Shown one piece after another: positions 7,234 through 14,230 of a DNA stretch of 22,639 nucleotides (its first letter is position 1; each line of letters opens with the position of its first letter). A program made the translations under genes and the position numbers. A model generated the notes under the pieces. That model did no database searches. It had not been told where the DNA came from and worked only from the letters and a program-made list of their open reading frames with translations. The stretch comes from an uncultured Alphaproteobacteria bacterium (GTDB lineage: Bacteria > Pseudomonadota > Alphaproteobacteria > Rhizobiales > Ancalomicrobiaceae): contig CALFRR010000241.1 of NCBI GenBank assembly GCA_937919435.1, forward strand, positions 1 to 22,639, read 5' to 3'.

Positions 7234-8889
7234 TCAGACCGCGGCGAGACTGCCGGCCAGCGCCTTCTCGATCAGCGCCCGGGTCTCCGGAATGCCGTAG
7301 AGCGAGACGAAGGAGCCGAAGCGCGGCCCCTTCTCCTGGCCGAGCAGGATCTGGTAGAGGCCGGCGAAGAAGCCGAGCGACACACCGGGACCGCCGTCCG
7401 GCCCCTTCTTCGAGGCGTCCGGGAAATGGGCCCGGCCGACGTCGAAGACGACGTTCTGGACGGTGTCGGCATCCGCCCCCTCCGGCAGACCGGCGAGCGC
7501 CGCATCGAGCGCCGCGAGCGCCTCGCGCTCGGCCGCGTCGGGGGTGCGGAACACCTTCCCCGGTTTGACGAAGTCGTGGAAGTAGCGGATCGCGTACTGG
7601 ACCAGGCGGTCGAGTTCGGGGGCGGTCTCGGGGGAGAGTTCCGGCGACGAGCGCCGGATGAAGCCCCAGAGCACGCCGGCATCCTCGGCGTTCGAGGCGG
7701 AGACGAGGTTCATCAGCATCGAGAACGAGGCCGGCATGTGCTTCTTCGGCGGCTCACCGGTATGGATGTGCCAGACCGGATTGACCAGCCGCTGCTCGGG
7801 CGTCTGGCGATCGTAGGCGTCGAGGAACTGATAGTATTCGTCGACGTTGCGCGGGATCACGTCGAAATAGAGCTTCTTCGCCGCCTTCGGCTCGCGGAAC
7901 ATGAACAGCGACAGGCTCTCCGGCGAGGCGTAGGTCAGCCACTCGTCGATGGTCAGGCCGTTGCCCTTCGACTTCGAGATCTTCTGCCCGTTCTCGTCGA
8001 GGAAGAGCTCGTAGTTGAAGCCCTCGGGCGGCACGCCACCGATGATCCGGCAGATCTTCGAGGAGAGCTTGACGGAATCGATCAGGTCCTTGCCGGCCAT
8101 CTCGTAGTCGACGCCGATCGCCGCCCAGCGCATGCCCCAATCGGGCTTCCACTGCAGCTTGACCGCGCCGCCGGTGACCGGCGTCTCGAAGCGCTCGCCG
8201 GTCTCCGGATCGCGCCAGACGATGGTGCCGGCCGCGACGTTCCGCTCCTCGACCGCCACCTGCATGACCACGCCGGTCTTCGGGTGGATCGGCAGGAACG
8301 GCGAATAGGTCGAGCGCCGCTCCTCGCCCAACGTCGGCAGCATCACCTTCATCACCGCGTCGAAGTGCTCGAGCACCGCCAGCAGCGTCGTGTCGAAGCG
8401 ACCGGAGGTGTAGTAGTCGGTCGCCGAGGCGAACTCGTAGTCGAAGCCGAAGGTGTCGAGGAAGCCGCGCAGACGGGCGTTGTTGTGATGGGCGAAGCTC
8501 GGATAGTCGTTCGAGAACGGATCGGGCACCCGGGTCAGCGGACGGCCGAGATGGGCGGCGACCATCTCCTTGTTGGGGACGTTGTCGGGCACCTTGCGCA
8601 GCCCGTCCATGTCGTCGGAGAAGCAGACGAGACGGGTCTTCACGGTGTCGCCGGTCAGCACGCGGAAGGCGTGGCGGACCATCGAGGTGCGGGCGACCTC
8701 GCCGAAGGTGCCGATGTGGGGCAGGCCCGAGGGGCCGTAGCCGGTCTCGAAGACGACCACGTCCTTGGGGTGTTTCTCCAGCCGGGCGACGAGTTTGCGC
8801 GCCTCCTCGAAGGGCCACGCCTTGGACTTGGCGGCGGCCGCGACGAATTCGGGAGTGGTGACGAGCGCGCGCGACGTCGCAGCGGTCAT
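7234..8889 (-). CDS. lysK: Class I lysyl-tRNA synthetase
   Basis: This 551-residue enzyme charges tRNA-Lys with lysine in the cytoplasm. It is the class I (Rossmann-fold) form, recognisable from the HIGH-type motif GLPHIGTFGE (about residues 55-64) and the KMSKS-type motif GQKISKSKGNG (about 290). The conserved LVCFSDDMDGLRKVP and WAAIGVDYEMAGKDLIDS segments are also present. Alphaproteobacteria commonly carry this archaeal-type enzyme in place of class II LysS, so its presence supports the taxonomic guess. Length is normal and all motifs are intact. The ATG at 8889 gives the usual N-terminus. It is transcribed alone, with a hairpin in its upstream region and a shared terminator at its 3' end. 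Confidence 0.97.
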   Translation of the reverse strand: MTAATSRALVTTPEFVAAAAKSKAWPFEEARKLVARLEKHPKDVVVFETGYGPSGLPHIGTFGEVARTSMVRHAFRVLTGDTVKTRLVCFSDDMDGLRKVPDNVPNKEMVAAHLGRPLTRVPDPFSNDYPSFAHHNNARLRGFLDTFGFDYEFASATDYYTSGRFDTTLLAVLEHFDAVMKVMLPTLGEERRSTYSPFLPIHPKTGVVMQVAVEERNVAAGTIVWRDPETGERFETPVTGGAVKLQWKPDWGMRWAAIGVDYEMAGKDLIDSVKLSSKICRIIGGVPPEGFNYELFLDENGQKISKSKGNGLTIDEWLTYASPESLSLFMFREPKAAKKLYFDVIPRNVDEYYQFLDAYDRQTPEQRLVNPVWHIHTGEPPKKHMPASFSMLMNLVSASNAEDAGVLWGFIRRSSPELSPETAPELDRLVQYAIRYFHDFVKPGKVFRTPDAAEREALAALDAALAGLPEGADADTVQNVVFDVGRAHFPDASKKGPDGGPGVSLGFFAGLYQILLGQEKGPRFGSFVSLYGIPETRALIEKALAGSLAAV

Positions 8890-8956
8890 GACGGATCCTT
8901 CGATGATTGCGAGGGCCGACCGGCGACCCTCGGGGTCGGGCGGCGTCTCCGGGACG

Positions 8957-8986
8957 CCGAAGAGCGGGCGACACCCGCCTCTTCGG
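8957..8986. repeat. Inverted repeat upstream of lysK
   Basis: CCGAAGAGCGGG and CCCGCCTCTTCGG pair as a 12-base stem with one bulged base and a five-base loop. It lies about 70 bases upstream of the lysK ATG and about 135 bases upstream of the divergent TerB-like gene. It could be a leader hairpin of lysK or a protein site. The sequence alone does not decide. Confidence 0.45.
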
Positions 8987-9122
8987 GACGCCGGACACTA
9001 GTCGCGACCGGCGAAAGCGTCAACTTTCCAGCCGAAAACCACGCCGAACGGAGGTCGACTTGCCTAACCGCGGCGACCGACCTAGGGTCCCTCCCGCAAC
9101 CGACCGGAGCCGATACCGCCCC

Positions 9123-9536
9123 ATGCCGACCCCTTTCAGCCCGCACGAAGCCCTCGCCCATCTGATGCTCACCGTGGCGATGGCCGACAGGACGATGAGC
9201 GAACGCGAGATCGGCGAGATCCGCCTGCTGGTGGAGACGCTGCCGGTGTTCGAGGGCTTCGACGTGACCCGCCTGCCGGCGCTGGCGGAAGCGACCGCCA
9301 CTCTGCTGGAGGCCGCCGACGGTCTCGACCGCCTGCTGAAGCGGGCCCGGGAGGCGCTGCCGACCAAGCTCTACGAGACCGCCTACGCCTTCTGCGTCGA
9401 AGTGGTGGCGGTCGACCGGGTGGCCGGGCAGGAGGAACTGCGCTTCCTCGAGATGATCCGCGACACCTTCGACCTCGACCCGCTGGTCACCGCGGCGATC
9501 GAGCGCTCGGCCCGGGTGAGGTATCGGAAGATGTGA
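9123..9536 (+). CDS. TerB-like (tellurite resistance B family) protein
   Basis: This is a 137-residue, all-helical cytosolic protein. The pattern ALAHLMLTVAMADRTMSEREIGEIRLLVE, then CVEVVAVDRVAGQEELRFLEMIRDTFDLD, gives the two acidic repeats of the TerB fold (AD...E and VD...E). These bind metal ions in the structurally known family. TerB-like proteins are widespread, and most have no demonstrated link to tellurite, so I assign only the fold. The ATG at 9123 is where the conserved part starts; the frame is open upstream to 8907 but that portion is arginine-rich and overlaps the lysK upstream region. No good ribosome site is visible at the usual spacing. It stands alone, divergent from lysK. 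Confidence 0.82.
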   Translation: MPTPFSPHEALAHLMLTVAMADRTMSEREIGEIRLLVETLPVFEGFDVTRLPALAEATATLLEAADGLDRLLKRAREALPTKLYETAYAFCVEVVAVDRVAGQEELRFLEMIRDTFDLDPLVTAAIERSARVRYRKM

Positions 9537-9541
9537 CAGCC

Positions 9542-10062
9542 CCCACTTCAAAGAGAAGTGCCAATGACGATCCTGTCTCATGAAACATCGACTGATAATG
9601 CCACAAATATTGCAAGCACCCTTCAGATAACAGGAAACTGTGCATCCGGAACCCAGACAAATTTCGCCAATGCCGAGGAATACCCTCACTTTCACATAGA
9701 CGACAACCCACTTTTTCCGCGCTACGCGGGACAAACTCAATCACCAGAAATAGAATTACAATTTCAAACTCTAATGGAAATCATTCCCTCCGGCCCACTC
9801 ATCCCGGACGTGGGCTTCGCACCGAACAAAATCTTTGCAATGCACTGGAACCGCGCACCCGTAAAAAGCAGTCCGGATGCAGCCCCATTTTGGCAGGCGG
9901 TCATCCGGCCGGGCTCACAACCAATTCAATTGATCAATTGGAAGGAATGCTCGAACTTCAAACCGAGCTCAAAGGCCGGGAATTTTCTGGACAAAGCTTG
10001 CAAAGAAGGCATCCTCATCCTCCCGACATCCAGATCTCTCTTCAATCCCACTCTGAAGTGGC
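9542..10062. repeat. AT-rich islet with short imperfect inverted ends
   Basis: From about 9540 to 10073 the base composition drops abruptly to near 47% GC between flanks of about 70%. The edges carry related sequences in opposite orientation: CCCACTTCAAAGAG at 9542-9555 and GCCACTTCAGAGTG on the other strand at 10062-10049, matching at 11 of 14 positions. Each edge also folds into a small hairpin (CACTTC/GAAGTG at 9544-9560; CCACT/AGTGG at 10048-10061). No clear target-site duplication is visible. This could be a small mobile insertion or just a transferred gene with its own hairpins. Confidence 0.4.
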
Positions 10063-10073
10063 GCCCGAAGTAA
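9564..10073 (+). CDS. Orphan hypothetical protein in an AT-rich islet
   Basis: This is a 169-residue predicted protein that I do not recognise. It has no signal peptide or membrane helix, and I see no known motif. It has many Asn, Gln and Pro residues and aromatic-rich patches (EYPHFHIDDNPLFPRYAG, NKIFAMHWNRAP, PFWQAVIRPGS). Codon choice (ATA, TTA, AAA, CAA, ACA) differs sharply from every neighbour, where third positions are nearly all G or C; this points to recent acquisition. The frame staying open for 170 codons in an AT-rich stretch supports real coding. The ATG at 9564 is preferred; a GTG six bases upstream is possible. A weak AAAGAGAAG purine run precedes it. The opposite strand has a shorter open frame, which I judge a shadow. 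Confidence 0.55.
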   Translation: MTILSHETSTDNATNIASTLQITGNCASGTQTNFANAEEYPHFHIDDNPLFPRYAGQTQSPEIELQFQTLMEIIPSGPLIPDVGFAPNKIFAMHWNRAPVKSSPDAAPFWQAVIRPGSQPIQLINWKECSNFKPSSKAGNFLDKACKEGILILPTSRSLFNPTLKWRPK

Positions 10074-10106
10074 CACCCGAATACGCGGGGATGCCTTCCG
10101 CCGTCC

Positions 10107-10499
10107 TCAGTTGAGCACCCGCGCCGCTTCCGGCACGTCGAGCGAAAACGCGGGGATGTCGACGTCGAAGAAACCACCGTCGATGCCCTGCATCCGGTAG
10201 GTGCCGACCATGAAGCCCGAGGCGGTGGTCAGCGGGCAACCCGAGGTGTACTCGAAGGTCTCTCCCGGCTCGATCAGCGGCTGCTCGCCGACCACGCCGG
10301 GGCCGGACACCTCCTGGATCTGACCGCGCGAGTCGACGATCTTCCAGTGCCGCGCCTTCAGCCGCACCGCCGCCGCGCCGGTGTTGGTGATCTCCACCGT
10401 GTAGGCCCAGAACCAGCGCCCCTCGTCCGGATCCGACTTGTCGGACCGGAACTCCGGAACGACGGTGACCCGGATGTCGTGGGTGATCGCCTCGTACAT
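10107..10499 (-). CDS. apaG: ApaG (CorD) protein
   Basis: This is a 130-residue ApaG-family (DUF525) protein with a fibronectin-type beta fold. Diagnostic segments are ITHDIRVTVVPEF near the start, FWAYTVEITN, VRLKARHWKIVDSRG, the glycine motif VSGPGVVGEQP and FEYTSGCPLTTASGFMVGTY. Enterobacterial homologues (CorD/ApaG) are linked to cobalt and magnesium phenotypes, but the biochemical role is unsettled. The ATG at 10499 gives the standard family length; the frame is open far upstream only because it shadows metZ. It lies downstream of metZ in the same orientation but is separated by 179 bases and a strong hairpin, so it may have its own promoter. Confidence 0.95.
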   Translation of the reverse strand: MYEAITHDIRVTVVPEFRSDKSDPDEGRWFWAYTVEITNTGAAAVRLKARHWKIVDSRGQIQEVSGPGVVGEQPLIEPGETFEYTSGCPLTTASGFMVGTYRMQGIDGGFFDVDIPAFSLDVPEAARVLN

Positions 10500-10649
10500 G
10501 TCGAAACCCGTCGATGCCGCCGCCGCCCGAGAGGGTCGTGGCTGGAAAGGCGTTACGCCGGCCGCCATCATGCCGCAACCCGCGACCCGCGCAACCCCTC
10601 CGCCCGGCGGCAGGGAGTTGCACGGATCCGACCGGGTCCGGCGGAGATC

Positions 10650-10671
10650 GGGAGAGGCCGGAGCCTCTCCC
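10650..10671 (-). terminator. Hairpin after metZ
   Basis: A perfect nine-base inverted repeat, GGGAGAGGC and GCCTCTCCC, around a CGGA loop, begins eight bases after the metZ stop. No T tract follows on the coding strand, so termination would depend on the stem alone or on Rho. Confidence 0.6.
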
Positions 10672-10678
10672 CCGTCGA

Positions 10679-11875
10679 TCAGAGGGCGCGCACCGCCGCC
10701 GCCGCGAGGGTGACGTCGTCGATCAGGTCGGCGACGTCCTCGAGCCCGACCGACAGGCGCAGCACGCCGTCGCCGATGCCGAGCTCGGCGCGGTCCTCGG
10801 GCTTCAGCTTGAAGTGGGTGGTGGTCGCCGGATGGGTGATCAGGCTCTTGGCGTCGCCGAGGTTGTTGGAGATCTTCACCACCTCGAGCGCATTGGAGAA
10901 GGCGAAGGCGCCGCGCTTGCCGCCCTCGACCTCGAAGGCGATCATCGTCGAGCCGCCGCGCATCTGGCGTGCGACGATCTCGGCCTGCGGATGATCCGGC
11001 CGACCGGGGTAGATCACCCGGACGACGCCGGGGGTGGCGGCGAGCACGTCGGCGAGGCGGGCGGCGTTGGCAGTCTGCTTCTCGACCCGGAGGGTCAGCG
11101 TCTCCAAACCCTTCAGCAGCACCCAGGCGTTGAACGGCGACATCGACGGGCCGGTCTGGCGGATGAACACCTGCAGCTCTTCCTCGACGAACTTCCGGGC
11201 GCCGAGCACCACGCCGCCGAGGCAGCGGCCCTGGCCGTCGATGTGCTTGGTCGCCGAATAGACGACGACGTCGGCGCCGAGCGCCAGCGGCGACTGCCAG
11301 CAGGGGGTGGCGAAGACGTTGTCGACGACCAGCCGGGCCCCGACCGAATGGGCGATCTCGGCGATCGCCGCGATGTCGTAGACCTCGAGCGTCGGGTTGG
11401 TCGGGCTCTCCAGGAACAGCACCTTGGTGTTCGGCCGGACCGCCTTCTTCCACTGGTCGAGGTCGGCGCCGTCGACCAGGGTCGAGGCGATGCCGAAGCG
11501 CGGACAGAGATCCTCGACGATGTAGCGACACGAGCCGAACAGCGCCTTGGCGGCGACCACATGGCCGCCGGCGGAGACCTGCGACAGGATCGCGGCGGTC
11601 ACCGCGGCCATGCCGGTCGCCGTGGCGCGGGCGGCTTCGGCGCCTTCGAGCAACACCATCCGATCCTCGAACATCGAGACCGTCGGATTGCCGAACCGCG
11701 AATACTGGTAGCCGGGAGAGGTGCCGAGGAAGCGGGCTTCGGCCTCTTCGGCCGAGGCGTAGACGTAGCCCTGGGTCAGGAACAGGGCTTCGGACGTCTC
11801 CGACCACTGCGAGCGGGCGATGCCGCCGTGGACGAGTTCGGTGGTGGGACGAAGGCGACGCGACTTCTCGGACAT
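10679..11875 (-). CDS. metZ: O-succinylhomoserine sulfhydrylase
   Basis: This is a 398-residue PLP enzyme of the Cys/Met metabolism family. It makes homocysteine from O-succinylhomoserine and sulfide in methionine synthesis. Visible features are the N-terminal TELVHGG, YQYSRFGNPTVSMFEDR, the cofactor loop ATATGMAAVTAAILSQV, the aspartate segment VVDNVFATPCWQSPLALGAD and the PLP lysine in VVYSATKHIDGQGR (about residue 207). The C-terminal THPATTTH and GVLRLSVGLEDVADLIDDV complete it. The ATG at 11875 is chosen over an in-frame GTG at 11884 because GGAG lies eight bases before it. MetZ rather than MetB/MetY is favoured by the overall sequence and by the alphaproteobacterial SAM-II leader upstream. 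Divergent from dcd and followed by apaG. Confidence 0.93.
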   Translation of the reverse strand: MSEKSRRLRPTTELVHGGIARSQWSETSEALFLTQGYVYASAEEAEARFLGTSPGYQYSRFGNPTVSMFEDRMVLLEGAEAARATATGMAAVTAAILSQVSAGGHVVAAKALFGSCRYIVEDLCPRFGIASTLVDGADLDQWKKAVRPNTKVLFLESPTNPTLEVYDIAAIAEIAHSVGARLVVDNVFATPCWQSPLALGADVVVYSATKHIDGQGRCLGGVVLGARKFVEEELQVFIRQTGPSMSPFNAWVLLKGLETLTLRVEKQTANAARLADVLAATPGVVRVIYPGRPDHPQAEIVARQMRGGSTMIAFEVEGGKRGAFAFSNALEVVKISNNLGDAKSLITHPATTTHFKLKPEDRAELGIGDGVLRLSVGLEDVADLIDDVTLAAAAVRAL

Positions 11876-11885
11876 GGCTCTCACT

Positions 11886-11910
11886 CCGGACGTTCCCCGT
11901 CGGCGTCCGG
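11886..11910 (-). promoter_or_regulatory. Hairpin next to the metZ ribosome binding site
   Basis: On the metZ strand CCGGACG (11910-11904) and CGTCCGG (11892-11886) form a seven-base perfect stem. The 3' arm shares two G residues with the GGAG ribosome site just before the ATG at 11875. Folding could therefore mask initiation. Regulatory meaning is an inference. Confidence 0.45.
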
Positions 11911-11914
11911 CGGA

Positions 11915-11950
11915 GAAACGAAAACCCGGCCGACGGGCGCCGGACCGGGT
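11915..11950 (-). terminator. Terminator-like hairpin within the metZ leader
   Basis: On the metZ strand ACCCGGTC (11950-11943) pairs with GGCCGGGT (11931-11924), eight pairs with one U-G, and the stem is followed by a T-rich run TTTTCGTTT. It lies between the SAM-II aptamer and the metZ start, where an attenuator would be placed. SAM-II elements are usually described as translational, so this is notable but unproven. Confidence 0.5.
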
Positions 11951-11970
11951 CGATGTCTCCCAGATCCCGG

Positions 11971-12027
11971 CCCTTTTAGCGACGTTGTTTTACGTGGCGG
12001 CAAGCCGGCCGGCCCAAATGACCACGA
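11971..12027 (-). ncRNA. SAM-II riboswitch (metA-type aptamer) upstream of metZ
   Basis: Read on the minus strand, the segment has the SAM-II layout as I remember it. A CGTGG arm (12026-12022) is followed by the CATTTGG loop segment, then a GC-rich stretch ending GGCTTGCCG. The returning CCACG arm (11997-11993) comes next, then GTAAAACAACGTC and the 3' pseudoknot strand GCTAAAAGGG (11980-11971). The P1 arms are fully complementary. One base of the usual GATTT loop is C here. SAM binding lowers expression of methionine genes, and metZ is a classic alphaproteobacterial target. A candidate promoter lies immediately upstream. Confidence 0.83.
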
Positions 12028-12035
12028 GGTCTTCG

Positions 12036-12064
12036 TTCCTAATCTTCTCCGCCGACCCCGTCAA
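12036..12064 (-). promoter_or_regulatory. Candidate sigma-70 promoter of the metZ riboswitch transcript
   Basis: On the minus strand TTGACG (12064-12059) and TAGGAA (12041-12036) are separated by 17 bases. The predicted start near 12029 falls just before the first base of the aptamer, which is what a riboswitch transcript needs. The -10 box is only a partial match. Confidence 0.5.
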
Positions 12065-12190
12065 CCGGACGAAATCGGCGCCGAACCGCGCGAGGATCGG
12101 CTCTGCGTCGATCGCCCGGCTGGCGGAGGCCGAGCCGATCGGATAGGAGAACCCGGACCGGAAACAGGGAAATCGGGGCGTCGGCGGATC

Positions 12191-13285
12191 ATGGGCGGGC
12201 AGCGAGCAGAGGGCATCCTGGCGGGACAGTCGATCCGCGGCCTCGCCGAAGCCGGCGCGATCACCGTCGAACGTTCCTTCGACGCCGACCAGATCCAGCC
12301 GGCGAGCCTCGATCTCAGGCTCGGCACCCGCGCCTACCGGGTGCGCGCCTCGTTCCTGCCGGGCCCCGGCGCCTCGGTCGAGGACAAGCTGAAGCCGCTG
12401 CTGCTGCACGAGATCGATCTGTCGGTCGGGGCGGTCTTGGAGACCGGCTGCGTCTACATCGTGCCGCTGATGGAGAGCCTGAAGCTTCCCGCCGACATCG
12501 CCGCCGCGGCCAATCCGAAGAGCTCGACCGGCCGGCTCGACGTGTTCACCCGGGTGATCGTCGACCACACCCGGGCCTTCGACACGATCCCCGCCGGCTA
12601 CCACGGACCGCTCTATCTGGAGATCAGCCCGCGCACCTTCCCGATCCTCGCCCGGGCCGGATCGCGGCTGTCGCAGATCCGCTTCCGGCGCGGCGAGGCG
12701 CGGCTCGACGACGCCGCGCTGGCGGCGCTGCACGCCCGCGACGGGCTGGTGTTCGGCGGCGAGGCGGTGTTCCAGGACGGGCTCGCGCTGTCGATCGACC
12801 TGACCGGCAACGCCGACGGACTGGTCGGCTACCGCGCCAAGCGGCACACCGGGCTCGTCGACGTCGACCGCAAGGCGGGGCTCGACCTCGACGACTTCTG
12901 GGAGCCGATCGTCGCGCGCGGCCGGCGCTCGCTGATCCTCGATCCCGACCAGTTCTACATCCTGGTCAGCCGCGAGGCGGTGCACGTGCCGCCCGACCAC
13001 GCGGCCGAGATGGTGCCGTTCGACCCGCTGGTCGGCGAGTTCCGGGTCCATTACGCCGGCTTCTTCGATCCCGGCTTCGGCCACGGTCCGGCCGGCGGCG
13101 AGGGCTCGCGGGCGGTGCTGGAGGTGCGCAGCCACGAGGTGCCGTTCATCCTCGACGACGGCCAGATCATCGGCCGGCTGGTCTACGAGCGGATGGCGGA
13201 GCGGCCCGAGCGGCTCTACGGCGAGGGCATCGGCTCCAACTACCAGGCGCAGGGTCTGAAGCTCTCCAAGCACTTCCGGGTCTGA
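12191..13285 (+). CDS. dcd: dCTP deaminase, long two-half alphaproteobacterial form
   Basis: This is a 364-residue enzyme deaminating dCTP to dUTP, which feeds thymidylate synthesis. It is about twice the length of E. coli Dcd (around 190 residues) and belongs to the long form common in Hyphomicrobiales, in which two dUTPase-fold halves are fused. The first half carries IQPASLDLRLG (about 37-47), the active-site-type loop NPKSSTGRLDVF and AGYHGPLYLEI. The second half repeats the fold, with LSIDLTGNADGLVGYRAKRHTG, FYILVSREAVHVPPDHAAEM and IIGRLVYERM. The ATG at 12191 sits where the family begins; the frame is open for 1.7 kb upstream but that is a shadow of metZ. Divergent from metZ, with the SAM-II leader and both promoters in the 315 bases between. 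Confidence 0.92.
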   Translation: MGGQRAEGILAGQSIRGLAEAGAITVERSFDADQIQPASLDLRLGTRAYRVRASFLPGPGASVEDKLKPLLLHEIDLSVGAVLETGCVYIVPLMESLKLPADIAAAANPKSSTGRLDVFTRVIVDHTRAFDTIPAGYHGPLYLEISPRTFPILARAGSRLSQIRFRRGEARLDDAALAALHARDGLVFGGEAVFQDGLALSIDLTGNADGLVGYRAKRHTGLVDVDRKAGLDLDDFWEPIVARGRRSLILDPDQFYILVSREAVHVPPDHAAEMVPFDPLVGEFRVHYAGFFDPGFGHGPAGGEGSRAVLEVRSHEVPFILDDGQIIGRLVYERMAERPERLYGEGIGSNYQAQGLKLSKHFRV

Positions 13286-13432
13286 CGCGGCTCTCGCCCG
13301 CGGGGCGGGCACGCGGTCGTGATCGGCCGGTCCGGCCGGCGCGGGCCGATGCCTTGCATTCGCCGCGGTCGCTCACGATCTCTTCGCGAGAAGAGAGCGG
13401 CAACGCCGCTCGGGACTCGTGAGGAGCCGGCC

Positions 13433-14170
13433 ATGACGCCGCATGAAGCAGAGATCATCAAGGACGTCTTCGCCCGCCTGAAGGCGGCGGGTGCCGGACC
13501 GATCGACGCCGAGGCCGCCGGTCTGGTCGAGGCGGAACTCGCCGCCGACCGCGGCGCCGGACTGGCGCTGGTCCGGGCGCTGGTGATCACCGAACGGGAC
13601 CGCGCCGGGCTCGCCGCAGAGAACGAGGCGCTGAAGCGCGAGATCGCCGAGGCGCGCTCGCAGGTCGGCGGGCGGAGCGGCGGCCTGTTCGACGCGCCGA
13701 CCGGCCCGACGCCGTGGGACCGGCCGCAGGCGCCGACCCCGGCGCAACCGGGACCGTGGGACCGACCGGCCGCGCAGCCCTCGCCGTGGGATCGGCAGGC
13801 GCCGGCCGCCGGCCCGTGGGGGCAACCGGCCCAGCCGCAGGGCGGCGGCTTCTGGGGCAGCGCGCTCCGGACCGGCGCCGGAGTGGCCGGCGGCCTGTTC
13901 GCCTTCGAAGCGCTGAGGGGACTGTTCGGCGGCGGTCACGGCATCGGCCAATCGGCCGGTCTGCTCGATCAGGCACCGACGTCGGTGATCAACGAGACGG
14001 TCAACGTCTTCCAGAACGGCGGCGACCAGACCGGCGGCGGCTTCGGCGGCGAGACCCGGTCGGCCGGCCTGTTCGACGCCGGGAACGGCAACGACGGTCG
14101 GGGCGACGACTGGGGAAGCGGCGACTGGGGTGACGGCGGCGGTTTCGGCGGCGACGACGATCTCGCCTGA
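13433..14170 (+). CDS. DUF2076 family protein
   Basis: This is a 245-residue protein of the DUF2076 family. A helical N-terminus (MTPHEAEIIKDVFARLKAAG, with a coiled-coil-like stretch to about residue 75) is followed by a low-complexity linker. There the tetrapeptide PWDR occurs three times (13712, 13754, 13784) and then PWGQ (13814). A glycine-rich hydrophobic segment (GFWGSALRTGAGVAGGLFAFEALRG cut short by glycines, about 140-165) and an acidic Gly/Asp-rich tail ending GGGFGGDDDLA complete it. The family has been described as a possible periplasmic ligand-binding sensor, but I see no signal peptide and would not rely on that. The ATG has a strong GAGGAG ribosome site six bases upstream. It is monocistronic, ending in a strong hairpin. 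Confidence 0.85.
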   Translation: MTPHEAEIIKDVFARLKAAGAGPIDAEAAGLVEAELAADRGAGLALVRALVITERDRAGLAAENEALKREIAEARSQVGGRSGGLFDAPTGPTPWDRPQAPTPAQPGPWDRPAAQPSPWDRQAPAAGPWGQPAQPQGGGFWGSALRTGAGVAGGLFAFEALRGLFGGGHGIGQSAGLLDQAPTSVINETVNVFQNGGDQTGGGFGGETRSAGLFDAGNGNDGRGDDWGSGDWGDGGGFGGDDDLA

Positions 14171-14183
14171 GCGGCACCGGTCA

Positions 14184-14210
14184 CGCCGGAGAGAGATCCT
14201 CTCTCCGGCG
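14184..14210. terminator. Perfect 12-bp hairpin between convergent genes
   Basis: CGCCGGAGAGAG and CTCTCTCCGGCG form a perfect stem around a three-base loop. It lies between the DUF2076 stop and the stop of the convergent GNAT gene (14231), and probably ends transcription from both sides. Confidence 0.75.
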
Positions 14211-14230
14211 GACGCGGACCCGTCGGCGTC

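Noticed and set aside
7426..9165. A 579-codon plus-strand open frame opposite lysK
   Set aside because: It is a shadow of lysK with Val/Glu/Arg/Gly-rich content and no recognisable fold.
9487..9744. A minus-strand open frame in the AT-rich islet
   Set aside because: It is short and overlaps the end of the TerB-like gene in antisense. The plus-strand frame is twice as long and has more even codon use.
10107..11807. An ApaG protein extended to 566 residues
   Set aside because: The extra N-terminal part is the metZ gene read in another frame and is arginine-rich. ApaG at 130 residues is complete.
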